A DNA stretch of 64,000 bases from an uncultured Verrucomicrobiota bacterium (GTDB lineage Bacteria; Verrucomicrobiota; Verrucomicrobiia; Verrucomicrobiales; Verrucomicrobiaceae), in NCBI GenBank assembly GCA_903838675.1, contig CAILZI010000181.1, forward strand, positions 1-64,000. The letters run 5' to 3'. The notes under the pieces were generated by a model. It had not been told where the DNA came from, searched no databases, and saw only the letters and a list, made by a program, of their open reading frames with translations. Position numbers and translations under genes: made by a program. Below, piece after piece: positions 32,128-41,800 of the stretch. Numbering within the stretch: the first letter of the stretch is position 1; every line of letters begins with the position of its first letter.

Positions 32128-34020
32128 ATGCACAGCCCCTCCATACGCTTCATGTCCCGCACTCCACGCATCCTGAATTCTCTGCTGCTTGCCCTGGCGC
32201 TCACGACCTCGCTTGTTTCCGCTGCTGAAGCGAACTGGTGGGATGCGAAGTGGCCGACACGTAAAAAGATCGACATCGACACGACAGGCAAGGGTGTGGC
32301 GATTGCCGAGCCCATCGGCACGACGGCGGTGCTGGTGCGACTGCATGAAGGTGTGTTCAGCTTCATGTCTGCCAGGGAGGATGGCAGCGATCTGCGCTTT
32401 GTGGCGGATGATGGGAAGACGGTGCTGAAGCACCATGTGGAAAAGTGGGACTCTCTTCTCAACGAAGCCTATGTGTGGGTGCAGGTGCCTGACCTGAAGC
32501 CTGCGAGCGCGACGAGCATCTGGCTCTACTACGGCAACACCGAAGCCCCTGCGCCTGAGGCGGCGAAGGAGACGTACGATGCAAACACGACGCTGGTGTA
32601 CCACTTTGCCGATGCGGCGAAGGCGGGCACGGATTCCTCTGCCACGGGTGCGAATGCTGAAGGCACGCCACCACCGGCTGCGGGATCTCTCATCGGCGGC
32701 GGTCTGCGGGTGTTTGGCCAGACGGCGATCAAGGTGCCATCTCCGCCGCTGGCTGAATGGGCTCCGGGAGCACCGCTAACGGTGTCTGCGTGGATCAAGC
32801 CGAGCGCACTGCAGCCAAATGCGGTGCTGCTGAGCCGCCGCGAAGGTGCGAATGCTTTCATCCTGGGTCTGGACAACGGCGTGCCGTTTGTGGAACTCAA
32901 CAAGCAGCGCAGCAGCGTGGGGGCACCGATTGCAGCGGGTGGCTGGCACCATGTGGCTGCGGTGGCGGATGCGGGCGCGATCACGGTGTATGTGGACGGC
33001 AAATCGTACGGTGCACTGACGGCGGCGATGCCTTTGCTGAAGGGACCGGTGGAGATCGACAAGGACACCTCCCCTGCGGCTGCGAGCTTCGTGGGATTCA
33101 CGGGTGAGATTGATGAACTGGAGATCGCCAAGACGGCGCGGCCAGCGGGATTCATTCACTTTGCGGCGGTGAACCAGGGAACCTCGGCAGACAAGGACAA
33201 GCTGATCAGCGTGGGTGCGGACGAGGCTTCGGACCACAAGGAAGAGGGTGAGCTCATGAAGCATCTCTCGCTGATTACGGACATCTCGAAGGATCTGACG
33301 TTTGACGGCTGGGTGGTTATTTTCCTTTGCACCGTGCTGGCCATCATGGGCTGGATCATTGCGGCTGGGAAAATCATGTATCTCAACACGATTGAGAAGG
33401 CCTCCAAGGAGTTCATGAAGCGCTGGGAGAAGATTTCCTCCGATCTCACGGCGATCGACACGGAAGACAACGAGAGCATTCAAAACATCGGCGGCAGTGT
33501 GAGCACCAAGATGCAGAAGCTGATGAAGCAGTCGCCGCTGTATCAACTCTACCATCTGGGTGCCGAGGAGATCAGCAACCGCATGAAGTCCTTCCGCAAG
33601 GTGACCTTCAATCCGCAGGAGAAGAAGGAAGCGAAGATCATGGGACTTTCCGGGCGCTCGATCCAGGCAATCAAGGCGACGCTGCATGGCGGCATGGTGC
33701 GCGAAGTGCAGAAGCTGAATGGGAAGCTGGTGTTCCTGACGATCGGCATCGCGGGCGGCCCCTACCTGGGACTCCTGGGGACGGTGATCGGGGTGATGAT
33801 CACGTTCGCGGTTATTGCGAAGTCCGGCGAAGTGGAAGTGAACTCGATCGCACCGGGTATCGCGGGTGCTTTGCTGGCGACGGTGGCGGGTCTGGCGGTG
33901 GCCATCCCGGCGCTGTTTATCTACAGCTACCTGAGCTCACGGATCAAGGATGTGGTCTCGAACATGGAGACGTTCATCGACGAGTTCGTCACGAAGATGG
34001 CGGAACACTACAAGGAGTAA
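32128..34020 (+). CDS. exbB: ExbB/TolQ proton-channel protein fused to a periplasmic DUF2341-LamG half
   Basis: 630 residues against about 240 for ordinary ExbB. A signal peptide (RILNSLLLALALTTSLVSAA) leads to a DUF2341-like segment (NWWDAKWPTRKKIDIDTTGK, FVADDGKTVLKHHVEKWD, SIWLYYGN; ~36-140). A LamG/concanavalin-type lectin domain follows (~150-345: LTVSAWIKPSALQPNAVLLS, GGWHHVAAVADAGAITVYVD, FTGEIDELEIAKTARPAGF). Then comes a first membrane helix (~394-415). The MotA/TolQ/ExbB channel spans ~520-630, with LTIGIAGGPYLGLLGTVIGV and IAGALLATVAGLAVAIPALF. It would use the proton gradient to power the TonB encoded two genes on. The lectin part may sense glycans or peptidoglycan; that is inference. 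Confidence 0.88.
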   Translation: MHSPSIRFMSRTPRILNSLLLALALTTSLVSAAEANWWDAKWPTRKKIDIDTTGKGVAIAEPIGTTAVLVRLHEGVFSFMSAREDGSDLRFVADDGKTVLKHHVEKWDSLLNEAYVWVQVPDLKPASATSIWLYYGNTEAPAPEAAKETYDANTTLVYHFADAAKAGTDSSATGANAEGTPPPAAGSLIGGGLRVFGQTAIKVPSPPLAEWAPGAPLTVSAWIKPSALQPNAVLLSRREGANAFILGLDNGVPFVELNKQRSSVGAPIAAGGWHHVAAVADAGAITVYVDGKSYGALTAAMPLLKGPVEIDKDTSPAAASFVGFTGEIDELEIAKTARPAGFIHFAAVNQGTSADKDKLISVGADEASDHKEEGELMKHLSLITDISKDLTFDGWVVIFLCTVLAIMGWIIAAGKIMYLNTIEKASKEFMKRWEKISSDLTAIDTEDNESIQNIGGSVSTKMQKLMKQSPLYQLYHLGAEEISNRMKSFRKVTFNPQEKKEAKIMGLSGRSIQAIKATLHGGMVREVQKLNGKLVFLTIGIAGGPYLGLLGTVIGVMITFAVIAKSGEVEVNSIAPGIAGALLATVAGLAVAIPALFIYSYLSSRIKDVVSNMETFIDEFVTKMAEHYKE

Positions 34021-34032
34021 CCGCACCCCCTC

Positions 34033-34437
34033 ATGGACGCAGACAACAAATCTTACGATGACATCAACGTCACGCCGATGGTGGACCTCTACCTGGTGCT
34101 GCTCCTGATTTTCATCATCATGACGACCGCCGGGGTGCAGGGGGTGAAGGTGAACCTGCCGAGGGGCGGGCCGTCCACGTCGAAGCCGATTGAAGGCCCG
34201 AAGATGCAGGCGGTGACGGTGGACAACCAGGGGAACATCAAGCTGAACGCGACAGCGGTGACGATCGATGAGCTTTCGAGCAAGCTGGAGGCGATCAAGG
34301 CGGCGATGCCGGAGGCGCCCATCGTGGTGCGCGGCGACAGCGGGACGCAGTACCAGATCGTGATGGATGTGCTGACGGCCATTGGGCGCGCAGGTTTCAC
34401 AAACATCGGGCTGGCGACGCAGGCGGCGAAAAAATAA
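34033..34437 (+). CDS. exbD: ExbD/TolR biopolymer transport protein
   Basis: 134 residues. INVTPMVDLYLVLLLIFIIM (~12-31) is the ExbD membrane helix with the essential Asp (D18). A periplasmic domain follows (VNLPRGGPSTSKPIEGPKMQ, then PIVVRGDSGTQYQIVMDVLT). It partners ExbB in the proton channel. The start is 12 bases after exbB and the end is 22 bases before tonB. Confidence 0.93.
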   Translation: MDADNKSYDDINVTPMVDLYLVLLLIFIIMTTAGVQGVKVNLPRGGPSTSKPIEGPKMQAVTVDNQGNIKLNATAVTIDELSSKLEAIKAAMPEAPIVVRGDSGTQYQIVMDVLTAIGRAGFTNIGLATQAAKK

Positions 34438-34459
34438 GCAATTTAAATTCTACCACACC

Positions 34460-35164
34460 ATGGCCTCTCCTCACAGCGAAGACGACGACGAACCCGGATT
34501 TTTCCGGCGTTATCTCGTGCTGCTGATCCTGGGCGGGATCGCGCTGGCAGTGGGTGGGTATTTTGCGGCGAACTATACGCCGGGGAAGTCTGCGCCGAAG
34601 AAGAAACTGGAGATGGTTTCTATCTCCATCCCCCCCCCGCCGCCACCACCACCACCGCCGCCGCCACCTAAAAAGGAAGAGCCGCCGCCGGAGGAGAAGG
34701 AAGAAAAGATGGTCGAACAAGCGCCTGAAGAGGTCGTGGACAAGCCGGTGGACAAACCGATGGACAAGCCTGCGGATGAGCCGCTGGGCACTGCGATCGG
34801 CGGAGGCAACGGCAGCGGGCTGGGCCTCGGTGGTGGTGGCGGCGGTGGTGGCGGCATGATCGGCGGCGGCGGCAAAGGCGGCAGCAAGTGGGGCTATTAC
34901 GCCGGGCAGGTGCAGAACCGCCTGGCGGAGGCGCTGCGCAACAACGCGTTGACGAAGAGCGCCGGATTCACCAACACCATCAAAATCTGGGCTGACAACA
35001 CCGGGCGCATCGTGCGCGTGAAGCTGAACGGCAGCACGGGTGACAGCAAGCTGGACAACGCCATCGAAAACCAAGTCTTCAACGGGATGGTGCTCAGCGA
35101 ACCGCCGCCGGACGACATGCCCATGCCGATCAACCTCCGCCTCACTGCGCGCAAGCCGAACTGA
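34460..35164 (+). CDS. tonB: TonB-like energy transducer
   Basis: 234 residues. A short acidic cytoplasmic start (MASPHSEDDDEPGFFRRY) precedes one membrane helix (~18-40). A Pro/Glu/Lys-rich periplasmic spacer (13 consecutive Pro, then KKEEPPPEEKEEK and repeated VDKP/MDKP units) and a Gly-rich linker follow. The C-terminal TonB/TolA-type domain runs from about WGYYAGQVQNRLAEALRNNA to the end. The upstream in-frame extension (34382) overlaps exbD and is a shadow. It should transmit force from ExbBD to an outer-membrane partner, here presumably TpsB, the porin or TpsA. Confidence 0.88.
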   Translation: MASPHSEDDDEPGFFRRYLVLLILGGIALAVGGYFAANYTPGKSAPKKKLEMVSISIPPPPPPPPPPPPPKKEEPPPEEKEEKMVEQAPEEVVDKPVDKPMDKPADEPLGTAIGGGNGSGLGLGGGGGGGGGMIGGGGKGGSKWGYYAGQVQNRLAEALRNNALTKSAGFTNTIKIWADNTGRIVRVKLNGSTGDSKLDNAIENQVFNGMVLSEPPPDDMPMPINLRLTARKPN

Positions 35165-35193
35165 AGCCCCCTTCCCTTTTTTCTCACCGCTCC

Positions 35194-37227
35194 ATGCTCA
35201 CTCCAAATCAAGTCTGGCGAAGAACGTACGCCTGTTTCACCGCCTCCCTCATCGCCGCATTGCAGCCTACGTTGATGTATGCTGCGGAACCTGCGCTGCC
35301 CAAGCCGCTGCCGCTGCTGGCTGACAACACCGCGCCGGCAGGAACGCCAACCGCCGGGGCGCTTTCACCCGCCACCGCCGGAGCGGCGAGCACAGCAGGG
35401 CCTGCTGCGGGAACGGCACCCGCGACGCCAACGATGACGCCCGCCACCACAGCGGTGCTGCCAGACCCGAATGCTGCGGCGCCGCAGCCGATTCTCAATG
35501 GGCCGTCACAGAATGTGACGCTGAACCTGATCAACCGACTGGTTCAAAAAGGGATCCTCACGCATGGCGAAGCGTCTGATTTGATCAAGGGTGCGGAAGA
35601 AGATGCGGCCTTTGCGAAAGCGCAGGCGCAAACACTTGCGGAAACGCAGGCAGCCGTGGCCGCGCAAAGCGCGATGCCGCCGGTGCAGCCGGACAGCGAG
35701 GAAGTGCGCGTGACGTACATTCCTGAATCTGTGAAAGCGCAGATCCGCGACCAGCTGCGCACGGAAGTCTTTGCACAGGCGCGAGATCAGAAGTGGGCCG
35801 CGCCGAATTCCGCCGCGGAGTGGACGCAGCGCATCAAGATTTTTGGCGACATCCGGACGATGTACCAAGGCTTCAATTATCCCAAGGGCAATGACATCTC
35901 CTCAGGTGCCTTCCCCAACTTCAACGCCCTCAACACCGGCCTGCCCTTTGATTTCGGGGTTAGCAACAATGGTCTGCTGCCGCCCCAGCTCAATGTGAAC
36001 AAGAACCGTGACACCTACCTGCTGCGCATGCGTCTGGGCTTCGACATTGATCTGCAGGACGGCTTCACCGCCGGCATCAGCTTTGCAACCGGCAGCACCA
36101 ACACACCCGTCTCGACCAATCAGGCGATGTCAGCCACAAACTCCGCAGGCCCGAACGGACAGGGGAGCAATTTCTCGAAGTATCAGCTCTGGCTGGACCG
36201 AGCTTTCGTGAAATATGAGGCCTCGCTCAGCAATAACACGGACGTGGCGCTCTTCCTTGGCCGCATTACCAACCCCTTCATGACTTCCAGTGAAATCATG
36301 TGGGATGAAGACGTGGCGCTTGATGGCGCGGCCTTCAAAGCCACCACCGACTGGTCTCCCGGCTTCAAGACCTGGCTGAGCGGTGGCGCCTTCACGGTCT
36401 TTAACACCGCGCTCAACTTCCCCGACAACAACACCAGCAAATACTCGAGCTATGACAAATACCTCTTCGCCACCCAGTTCGGCGTGGAGTTCAAAATCAC
36501 CGACGACATTGAAGGTAAAATGGGCTTGTCCTATTGGAACTGGGAAAACATGCAAGGACGTTTTTCCGACCCGTTTACCCCCACCACCGCCAACGACGCA
36601 GGAAGCACGGACAACAGCCGCCCGCTGTTTGCGCAGAAAGGCAACACCTACCGGATTATCCGCAACATCACGCCAGTGCCGGGAGCAGCGCCAGGTGGCA
36701 ACCTGAATGGCACGATCAACCAGTTCCAATACTTCGGCCTGGCCACCGCCTTCCGCCAGATCGCCTGGTCTGGCCGGCTTGACTTCAACCACTTGCGGCC
36801 ATTGCAGGTGTCCCTGCTAGGCGAGTTTGTCAAAAACATGGCGCTCGACAAAACGGCGATGGGCAACCTGAACCGTCCCGACGCCGTGGTGAACAACCGC
36901 AACGGCGGGACTGGCAACTGGGCTGGTGGCGACACCGCGTGGTACATGGGCGTGAACTTCGGCAAACCTCCTGCGCTGATGAAGCAACGCGGCGACTGGG
37001 GGCTGGGATTTGGCTACCGCTACGTGGAATCTGATGCCGTGGTGGACGGGTTTACGGACTCCAATTTCGGCGGCGGCGGCACTAACATGAAAGGCTACAC
37101 GATCAGCGCCGCGCTGTCGCTCTCCAGACAGACCGCCCTGCACCTCTACTACATGTCCGCCGCACAGATCGCCGGACCGACGCTGCGCTCAGACGTCGTG
37201 ATGTTTGACCTTACCGCCAAGTTTTAA
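35194..37227 (+). CDS. Putative outer-membrane porin
   Basis: 677 residues. A signal peptide (VWRRTYACFTASLIAALQPT) is followed by an Ala/Thr/Pro-rich linker and a short periplasmic helix region. The linker is ~40-95; the helix region has VTLNLINRLVQKGILTHGEA, a pattern seen near the start of 'putative porin' families. The barrel begins near RIKIFGDIRTMYQGFNYPKG (~210) and ends VVMFDLTAKF with terminal Phe. Strands with FLGRITNPFMTSSEIMWDED and FGVEFKITDDIEGKMGLSYW fit the family annotated as putative porin (PF16930-like, from memory). It lies 29 bases after tonB and directly before a coiled-coil gene. Confidence 0.82.
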   Translation: MLTPNQVWRRTYACFTASLIAALQPTLMYAAEPALPKPLPLLADNTAPAGTPTAGALSPATAGAASTAGPAAGTAPATPTMTPATTAVLPDPNAAAPQPILNGPSQNVTLNLINRLVQKGILTHGEASDLIKGAEEDAAFAKAQAQTLAETQAAVAAQSAMPPVQPDSEEVRVTYIPESVKAQIRDQLRTEVFAQARDQKWAAPNSAAEWTQRIKIFGDIRTMYQGFNYPKGNDISSGAFPNFNALNTGLPFDFGVSNNGLLPPQLNVNKNRDTYLLRMRLGFDIDLQDGFTAGISFATGSTNTPVSTNQAMSATNSAGPNGQGSNFSKYQLWLDRAFVKYEASLSNNTDVALFLGRITNPFMTSSEIMWDEDVALDGAAFKATTDWSPGFKTWLSGGAFTVFNTALNFPDNNTSKYSSYDKYLFATQFGVEFKITDDIEGKMGLSYWNWENMQGRFSDPFTPTTANDAGSTDNSRPLFAQKGNTYRIIRNITPVPGAAPGGNLNGTINQFQYFGLATAFRQIAWSGRLDFNHLRPLQVSLLGEFVKNMALDKTAMGNLNRPDAVVNNRNGGTGNWAGGDTAWYMGVNFGKPPALMKQRGDWGLGFGYRYVESDAVVDGFTDSNFGGGGTNMKGYTISAALSLSRQTALHLYYMSAAQIAGPTLRSDVVMFDLTAKF

Positions 37228-37230
37228 TTT

Positions 37231-37938
37231 ATGAAGCACCGCATTGCATCACTCATTCTTCTTACCAGCCTGCTAACCGGCACCACTCATGCAGCCGAGG
37301 AAGCGGACCCGGCCATGGCCGTGCTGAAACGCATGCGCGACCAGCTGCGCAACGTGATGATCCAGCAACAGAAAACGGAGGCTGACCGCGCAACGCTGCA
37401 GGCGGCGAATGTGGAGCTGGATGAGAAACTCAAGACACTGGAGGCGAAGTTCAAGACGCTGGCGAAGGAGAGCAACGCACAGAAGGACGCGTCTGACAAA
37501 ACCATCGCGGAACTGAAGGCGAAGGTGATGGAGCAGGAGCGTGAGCAGGCGCGGCTGCAGGAGTCGCTGGCCAGCTGGAAGGCCGGACACCAGAAGCTCA
37601 AGGAGGCGGCCACCAAGGTGGAAGCGCAGCGTGCGGAACTGGCGGCACGGGTGATTTTGCAGGACCGCAAGGTGGCGGATTACCAGCGCAAGAATGATGA
37701 GCTGTACAAGGTGGGCAGCGAGATCCTTTCCAAGTACGAAGGCTTTGGACTGGGCACGGCCATCGCCGCGCGCGAGCCATTCACGCGCAACATGCGGGTG
37801 AAGCTGGAGACCCTGGTGCAGGACTACACCGACAAGCTGGTGGACAACAAGATCAAGCCGGATGCGGCAGCGAAGAGCGCGGCGAAGACGACGCCGAAAG
37901 ATGACCCTGCGAAAGTGCAGGCGCCCGCCAAACGCTGA
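37231..37938 (+). CDS. Periplasmic coiled-coil protein
   Basis: 235 residues. The signal peptide MKHRIASLILLTSLLTGTTH and so on is followed by an almost continuous coiled coil at ~30-160 (heptads in TEADRATLQAANVELDEKLK, TLEAKFKTLAKESNAQKDAS, and so on). A short region, SKYEGFGLGTAIAAREPFTR, and a Lys/Ala/Pro-rich tail close it. It starts 3 bases after the porin stop. It may act as a spacer or adaptor between the membranes in this secretion locus. No family recognised beyond the coiled coil. Confidence 0.72.
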   Translation: MKHRIASLILLTSLLTGTTHAAEEADPAMAVLKRMRDQLRNVMIQQQKTEADRATLQAANVELDEKLKTLEAKFKTLAKESNAQKDASDKTIAELKAKVMEQEREQARLQESLASWKAGHQKLKEAATKVEAQRAELAARVILQDRKVADYQRKNDELYKVGSEILSKYEGFGLGTAIAAREPFTRNMRVKLETLVQDYTDKLVDNKIKPDAAAKSAAKTTPKDDPAKVQAPAKR

Positions 37939-37939
37939 C

Positions 37940-38845
37940 ATGGACACGATGCGCTCACACCTGTGGTCCTGCGTGCTGCTTTGCTGTGGCTGGAGCAACC
38001 TTTTATTGGCAGGCGACAGCGACCCGGTGGTGGGGAGCATCGGGGAGATCGAACTGCATCAGAGCGAGGTGCTGGCGTCTTTTGGCAAAATGGGGAGTGT
38101 GGAAAAAGAAGCGCTGATGCGTGACCCGGCCACACTGAACAAGCTGATACGCTCGATGCTGGTGCAGCGGGTGATCCTGCAGGAGGCGCTGGAAAAAAAA
38201 TGGGAGGAGGAGCCGACCACGCAGGCGCTGATCAAGAGCACGCGCGAAGCGGCGATCACCGACAGTTATTTGAAAGCCGTGAACCAGCCACCGGAAAGCT
38301 ACCCGAGCGAGGGGGAGCTGAAGCTGGCGTATGAAAACAGCCGGGCGGCGCTGACGGTGCCACGCTCGTTCCGGCTGGCGCAGATTTTCATCGCCGAAGA
38401 GACGGGCTCTGACAAAAAGCTCAAGGTGGTGCAGCAGCGGCTGAAGGAAAGCCCGGCCAGCTTTGGGAAGGTGGCGCGCGAGATGAGCGAGGAGAAGGAG
38501 AGCGCGTCACGCGATGGCGAGATCGGCTGGCTGACAGAGCGGCAGATCCAGCCAGAGATCATGGCGCAACTGCCACAGCTCAAAGTCAACGTGGTTTCCG
38601 CGCCGGTGAAGCTCAAGGACGGGTGGCACCTGCTCAAGGTGCTGGATGTGCGGGAGCCGTTCACACCGATCTTTGACCAGGTGCGTGGGCAGCTGGCGCA
38701 GCGGATGCGAGCCGAGAAGAGCAGCGCGAGCATCCAGGCGTATGTGTCGGAAGTGTTGCGGAAACACCCTGTGGCTATCAACGGGGTCGCGCTGTCTAAG
38801 CTACTGCAAAACGTCCCGTCAACTGATGAAGGCGTGAAACCTTGA
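37940..38845 (+). CDS. Periplasmic parvulin-type peptidyl-prolyl isomerase (SurA/PpiC-like)
   Basis: 301 residues. The signal peptide (MRSHLWSCVLLCCGWSNLLL) is followed by a SurA-type N-terminal helical domain (VVGSIGEIELHQSEVLASFG). The parvulin core lies at ~150-255: RSFRLAQIFIAEE, ASFGKVAREMSEEKESASRD, GEIGWLTERQIQPEIMAQLP, LKDGWHLLKVLDVREPFTPI. A C-terminal helix closes it. The position, 10 bases before the giant exoprotein gene, suggests a dedicated chaperone that keeps TpsA unfolded in the periplasm. The gene overlaps no neighbour; the start is 1 base after the previous stop. Confidence 0.85.
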   Translation: MDTMRSHLWSCVLLCCGWSNLLLAGDSDPVVGSIGEIELHQSEVLASFGKMGSVEKEALMRDPATLNKLIRSMLVQRVILQEALEKKWEEEPTTQALIKSTREAAITDSYLKAVNQPPESYPSEGELKLAYENSRAALTVPRSFRLAQIFIAEETGSDKKLKVVQQRLKESPASFGKVAREMSEEKESASRDGEIGWLTERQIQPEIMAQLPQLKVNVVSAPVKLKDGWHLLKVLDVREPFTPIFDQVRGQLAQRMRAEKSSASIQAYVSEVLRKHPVAINGVALSKLLQNVPSTDEGVKP

Positions 38846-38855
38846 ATGCCCCGAT

Positions 38856-41800
38856 ATGAAGCTTTTTCCCCTGACCTTTTCAAAACCTCACCGATTCTCT
38901 TACGCCCATGTGCTGCTGGTTCACGGGCTCGTTCTTTTGACGGCACTGATGCCTTCGAGAGTGGTGGCGGACATGCTAACCACGAATATCGGCCTGGGCA
39001 CGGGTGGTGTCAGCGGCGGAACTCCTGCGGCCACAGCACCTGGAACAGCCAGCGCCGTGGACACCGCAGCAGCCACCGCGCAGGCCCATGCGCATGCGCA
39101 GGACATGCTGACCCGCAACACGATGGCGCTGGACGCAGTGAACACCATGCAGCAGGCCGCGCGCGCAGCCGCTGCTGGAGCCAACAATGCCGGAGCCAAC
39201 CCCAACTACGCAGGACAGACGCTGCCGAACGTACCCAACGGTCTGGGACCGGGCGGTCTGTACATCAATGGAACTCCCACCGGAGCAAATACGCCGACGC
39301 AGTCGCAGCAAAACGCGCACTACATTGTGACGATCCAGCAGACGCAGCAGCAGGCGCTGATCAATTGGAACACCTTCAACGTGGGCAGCAACACGACGGT
39401 GAGCTTTGACCAAAGCGCGGGCGGGGCGGATGTGGGGACGTGGATCGCGTTCAACAAGATCAGCGATCCTTCGGGTAATCCGACGCAGATTCTTGGTTCC
39501 ATCGAAGCGCAGGGACAGGTGTACATCATCAACCAGAACGGCATCATTTTCGGCGGAGCCAGCCAGGTGGACACACACGCGATGGTGGCCTCCGCACTGC
39601 CACTCAATAACAACCTGGTGACGCGCGGGCTGCTTAACAATCCGGACTCGCAGTTTCTCTTTTCAGCGGATGCCCAGCCTGCCGGAACCAACGGCCCGAC
39701 CCCGGCCTTCACGCCGCCATCGGTTCCGGCCTTTGGAAAAATTGGCAATGTGACGGTGCAGGCCGGAGCGCAGATCACGGCACCGACGTCCGATGCCCAC
39801 GTGGGAGGACGTGTTGTTCTGGTGGGGCCCAATGTGACGAACAACGGCACGATCAGCACGCCAGACGGCCAGACCATCCTGGCAGCTGGCATGCAGGTGG
39901 GTTTTGCCGCGCACACCTCCTATGATGCATCCCTGACCGCAGAAATGCGCACTCTGGCTAACGCATCCCTGCGCGGACTGGATGTGTATGTGGGAGATGT
40001 GGGCAGCTATGGAGGAACGGCCACCAATAACGGCCTCATTGAAACCCCGCGAGGCAGCGTGGTCATCGCTGGGTCCAATGTGAACCAGAATGGCTTCATC
40101 GACAGCAGCACCTCGGTTTCCTACAATGGCCGGATTGATTTGCTGGCCAATTACAACGCGACTCCCAACCTCTACTATTCCGCCACAGACACTTCATTTG
40201 GCCCGCCCTTTGTCTATCAGTCCAGCGCCTCCACCGGCATCGTTAAAACCGGGGCCGGTTCGGTGATGCAGATCCTTCCTGAATGGGCCAGTACAGACAC
40301 GCTGACGGGTACTGAGCTGGCGCTGAAATCCCAGATCAACATCCAAGGTCTGGGCATTTATTTTGGAACCAATTCAGTGATCCTGGCCCCCAATGCCAAT
40401 GTAGCGATCAGCGCCGGCATCTGGGATCTTCTGATGGCGAACGGCAATACGAACCTGCAGTTCGTGGCGTCCACAGGGCAGATTTACATGGACCAAGGTG
40501 CCACTGTGGATGTCTCAGGATCCACCGCTGTGGCCACCTCTCTCTCGGATTATATTGCTACGATCACGCTGCGTGCGGCCGAGCTGGCGGACTCGGCACT
40601 GCAGCGCAATGGTTCCCTGCGCGGGCAGACAATTACGGTGGACCTGCGCAAAACGGGTGTGAACAGTGATGGCACCACGTGGGTGGGCACGCCGCTGGCC
40701 AACCTGAACGGCTACCTGAATCTTATTCAGCGCAATGTCGGGCAACTCACTCTTGCAGGTGGCACAGTGACCATGACTGCAGGGAATTCAGTTGTCATGC
40801 AGCCGGGCTCCTCGGTGGATGTGTCCAGCGGCTATCAGGATTTCAGCGGCGGAAACGTAGCGACTACCAGGTTGATCAGCAGTGGTAATCTGGTGGACAT
40901 CGCAGCGGCGGATCCAAGCGTGGCGTACAGCGGCATCTACACTGGCACCACAACGATTTTGAACAGCAATTGGGGCACGTCCTCCACGACCACCGGGATC
41001 TTTGCCTCCAACCTGCACTATGAAGCGCCCTACAGCGCCGGAGGCAATGGCGGCAGCCTGCAGATCACCTCCCCGACCATGGCACTGGACGGGCAGTTGG
41101 TGGGAAGCAACATCATCGGGCAGCAGCAACTGACCGCCGCGCCTTTCTTGAGCACCCTTGCACTTCAGTTCCAGTCACAGCAGGACGTCCGGACACCGCA
41201 GTTCTTCCCGTCGGTTTTCCCGACCTCTCCCGACATCAGCTTTCAAAACGGCCCGTCGAACCAGGTGGCGGTGGGCAGCTTTGGTCTGAACGCAAGCGGT
41301 GCACCGCTTGCGTTTCCAGCGCAGCGTGTCAGCACCGTCATTCTCTCTCCTGATCTGCTGAGCGGCACCCAGGGATTCGGCTCTTTGTCAATCATTAACA
41401 GCAATGGCAGCATCACCGTTCCGGCAAATGTCACTTTGGCGGCGGCTCCGACGGGCTCGATCACGCTTTCCGGTGCGAATCTGGATGTGGAAGGGCAGTT
41501 GTCAGCGCCAGGCGGAGGCCTGAATCTGACCGCTTACAACCTTTCACCGTCCACGACGGCATACCTTCTCACTCAGCCCGCAGTAGTTGTCCTCCCCACC
41601 GCGAATGGACTGGTTAAAATTGGCAGCACAGCGGTGCTCAGCACCGCAGGACTGATTGTGGACAACCGAACCTTGGCAGCAGCTCCGATGACGCTTCCAA
41701 CGCAGGTGGCCACATCCGTCAATGCTGCTGGTGTCACGGTCTATACCAGCACAACGCAAGGGGGCGGCATCCACGTTCAGGGTTATTCGGTTGAAATTGC

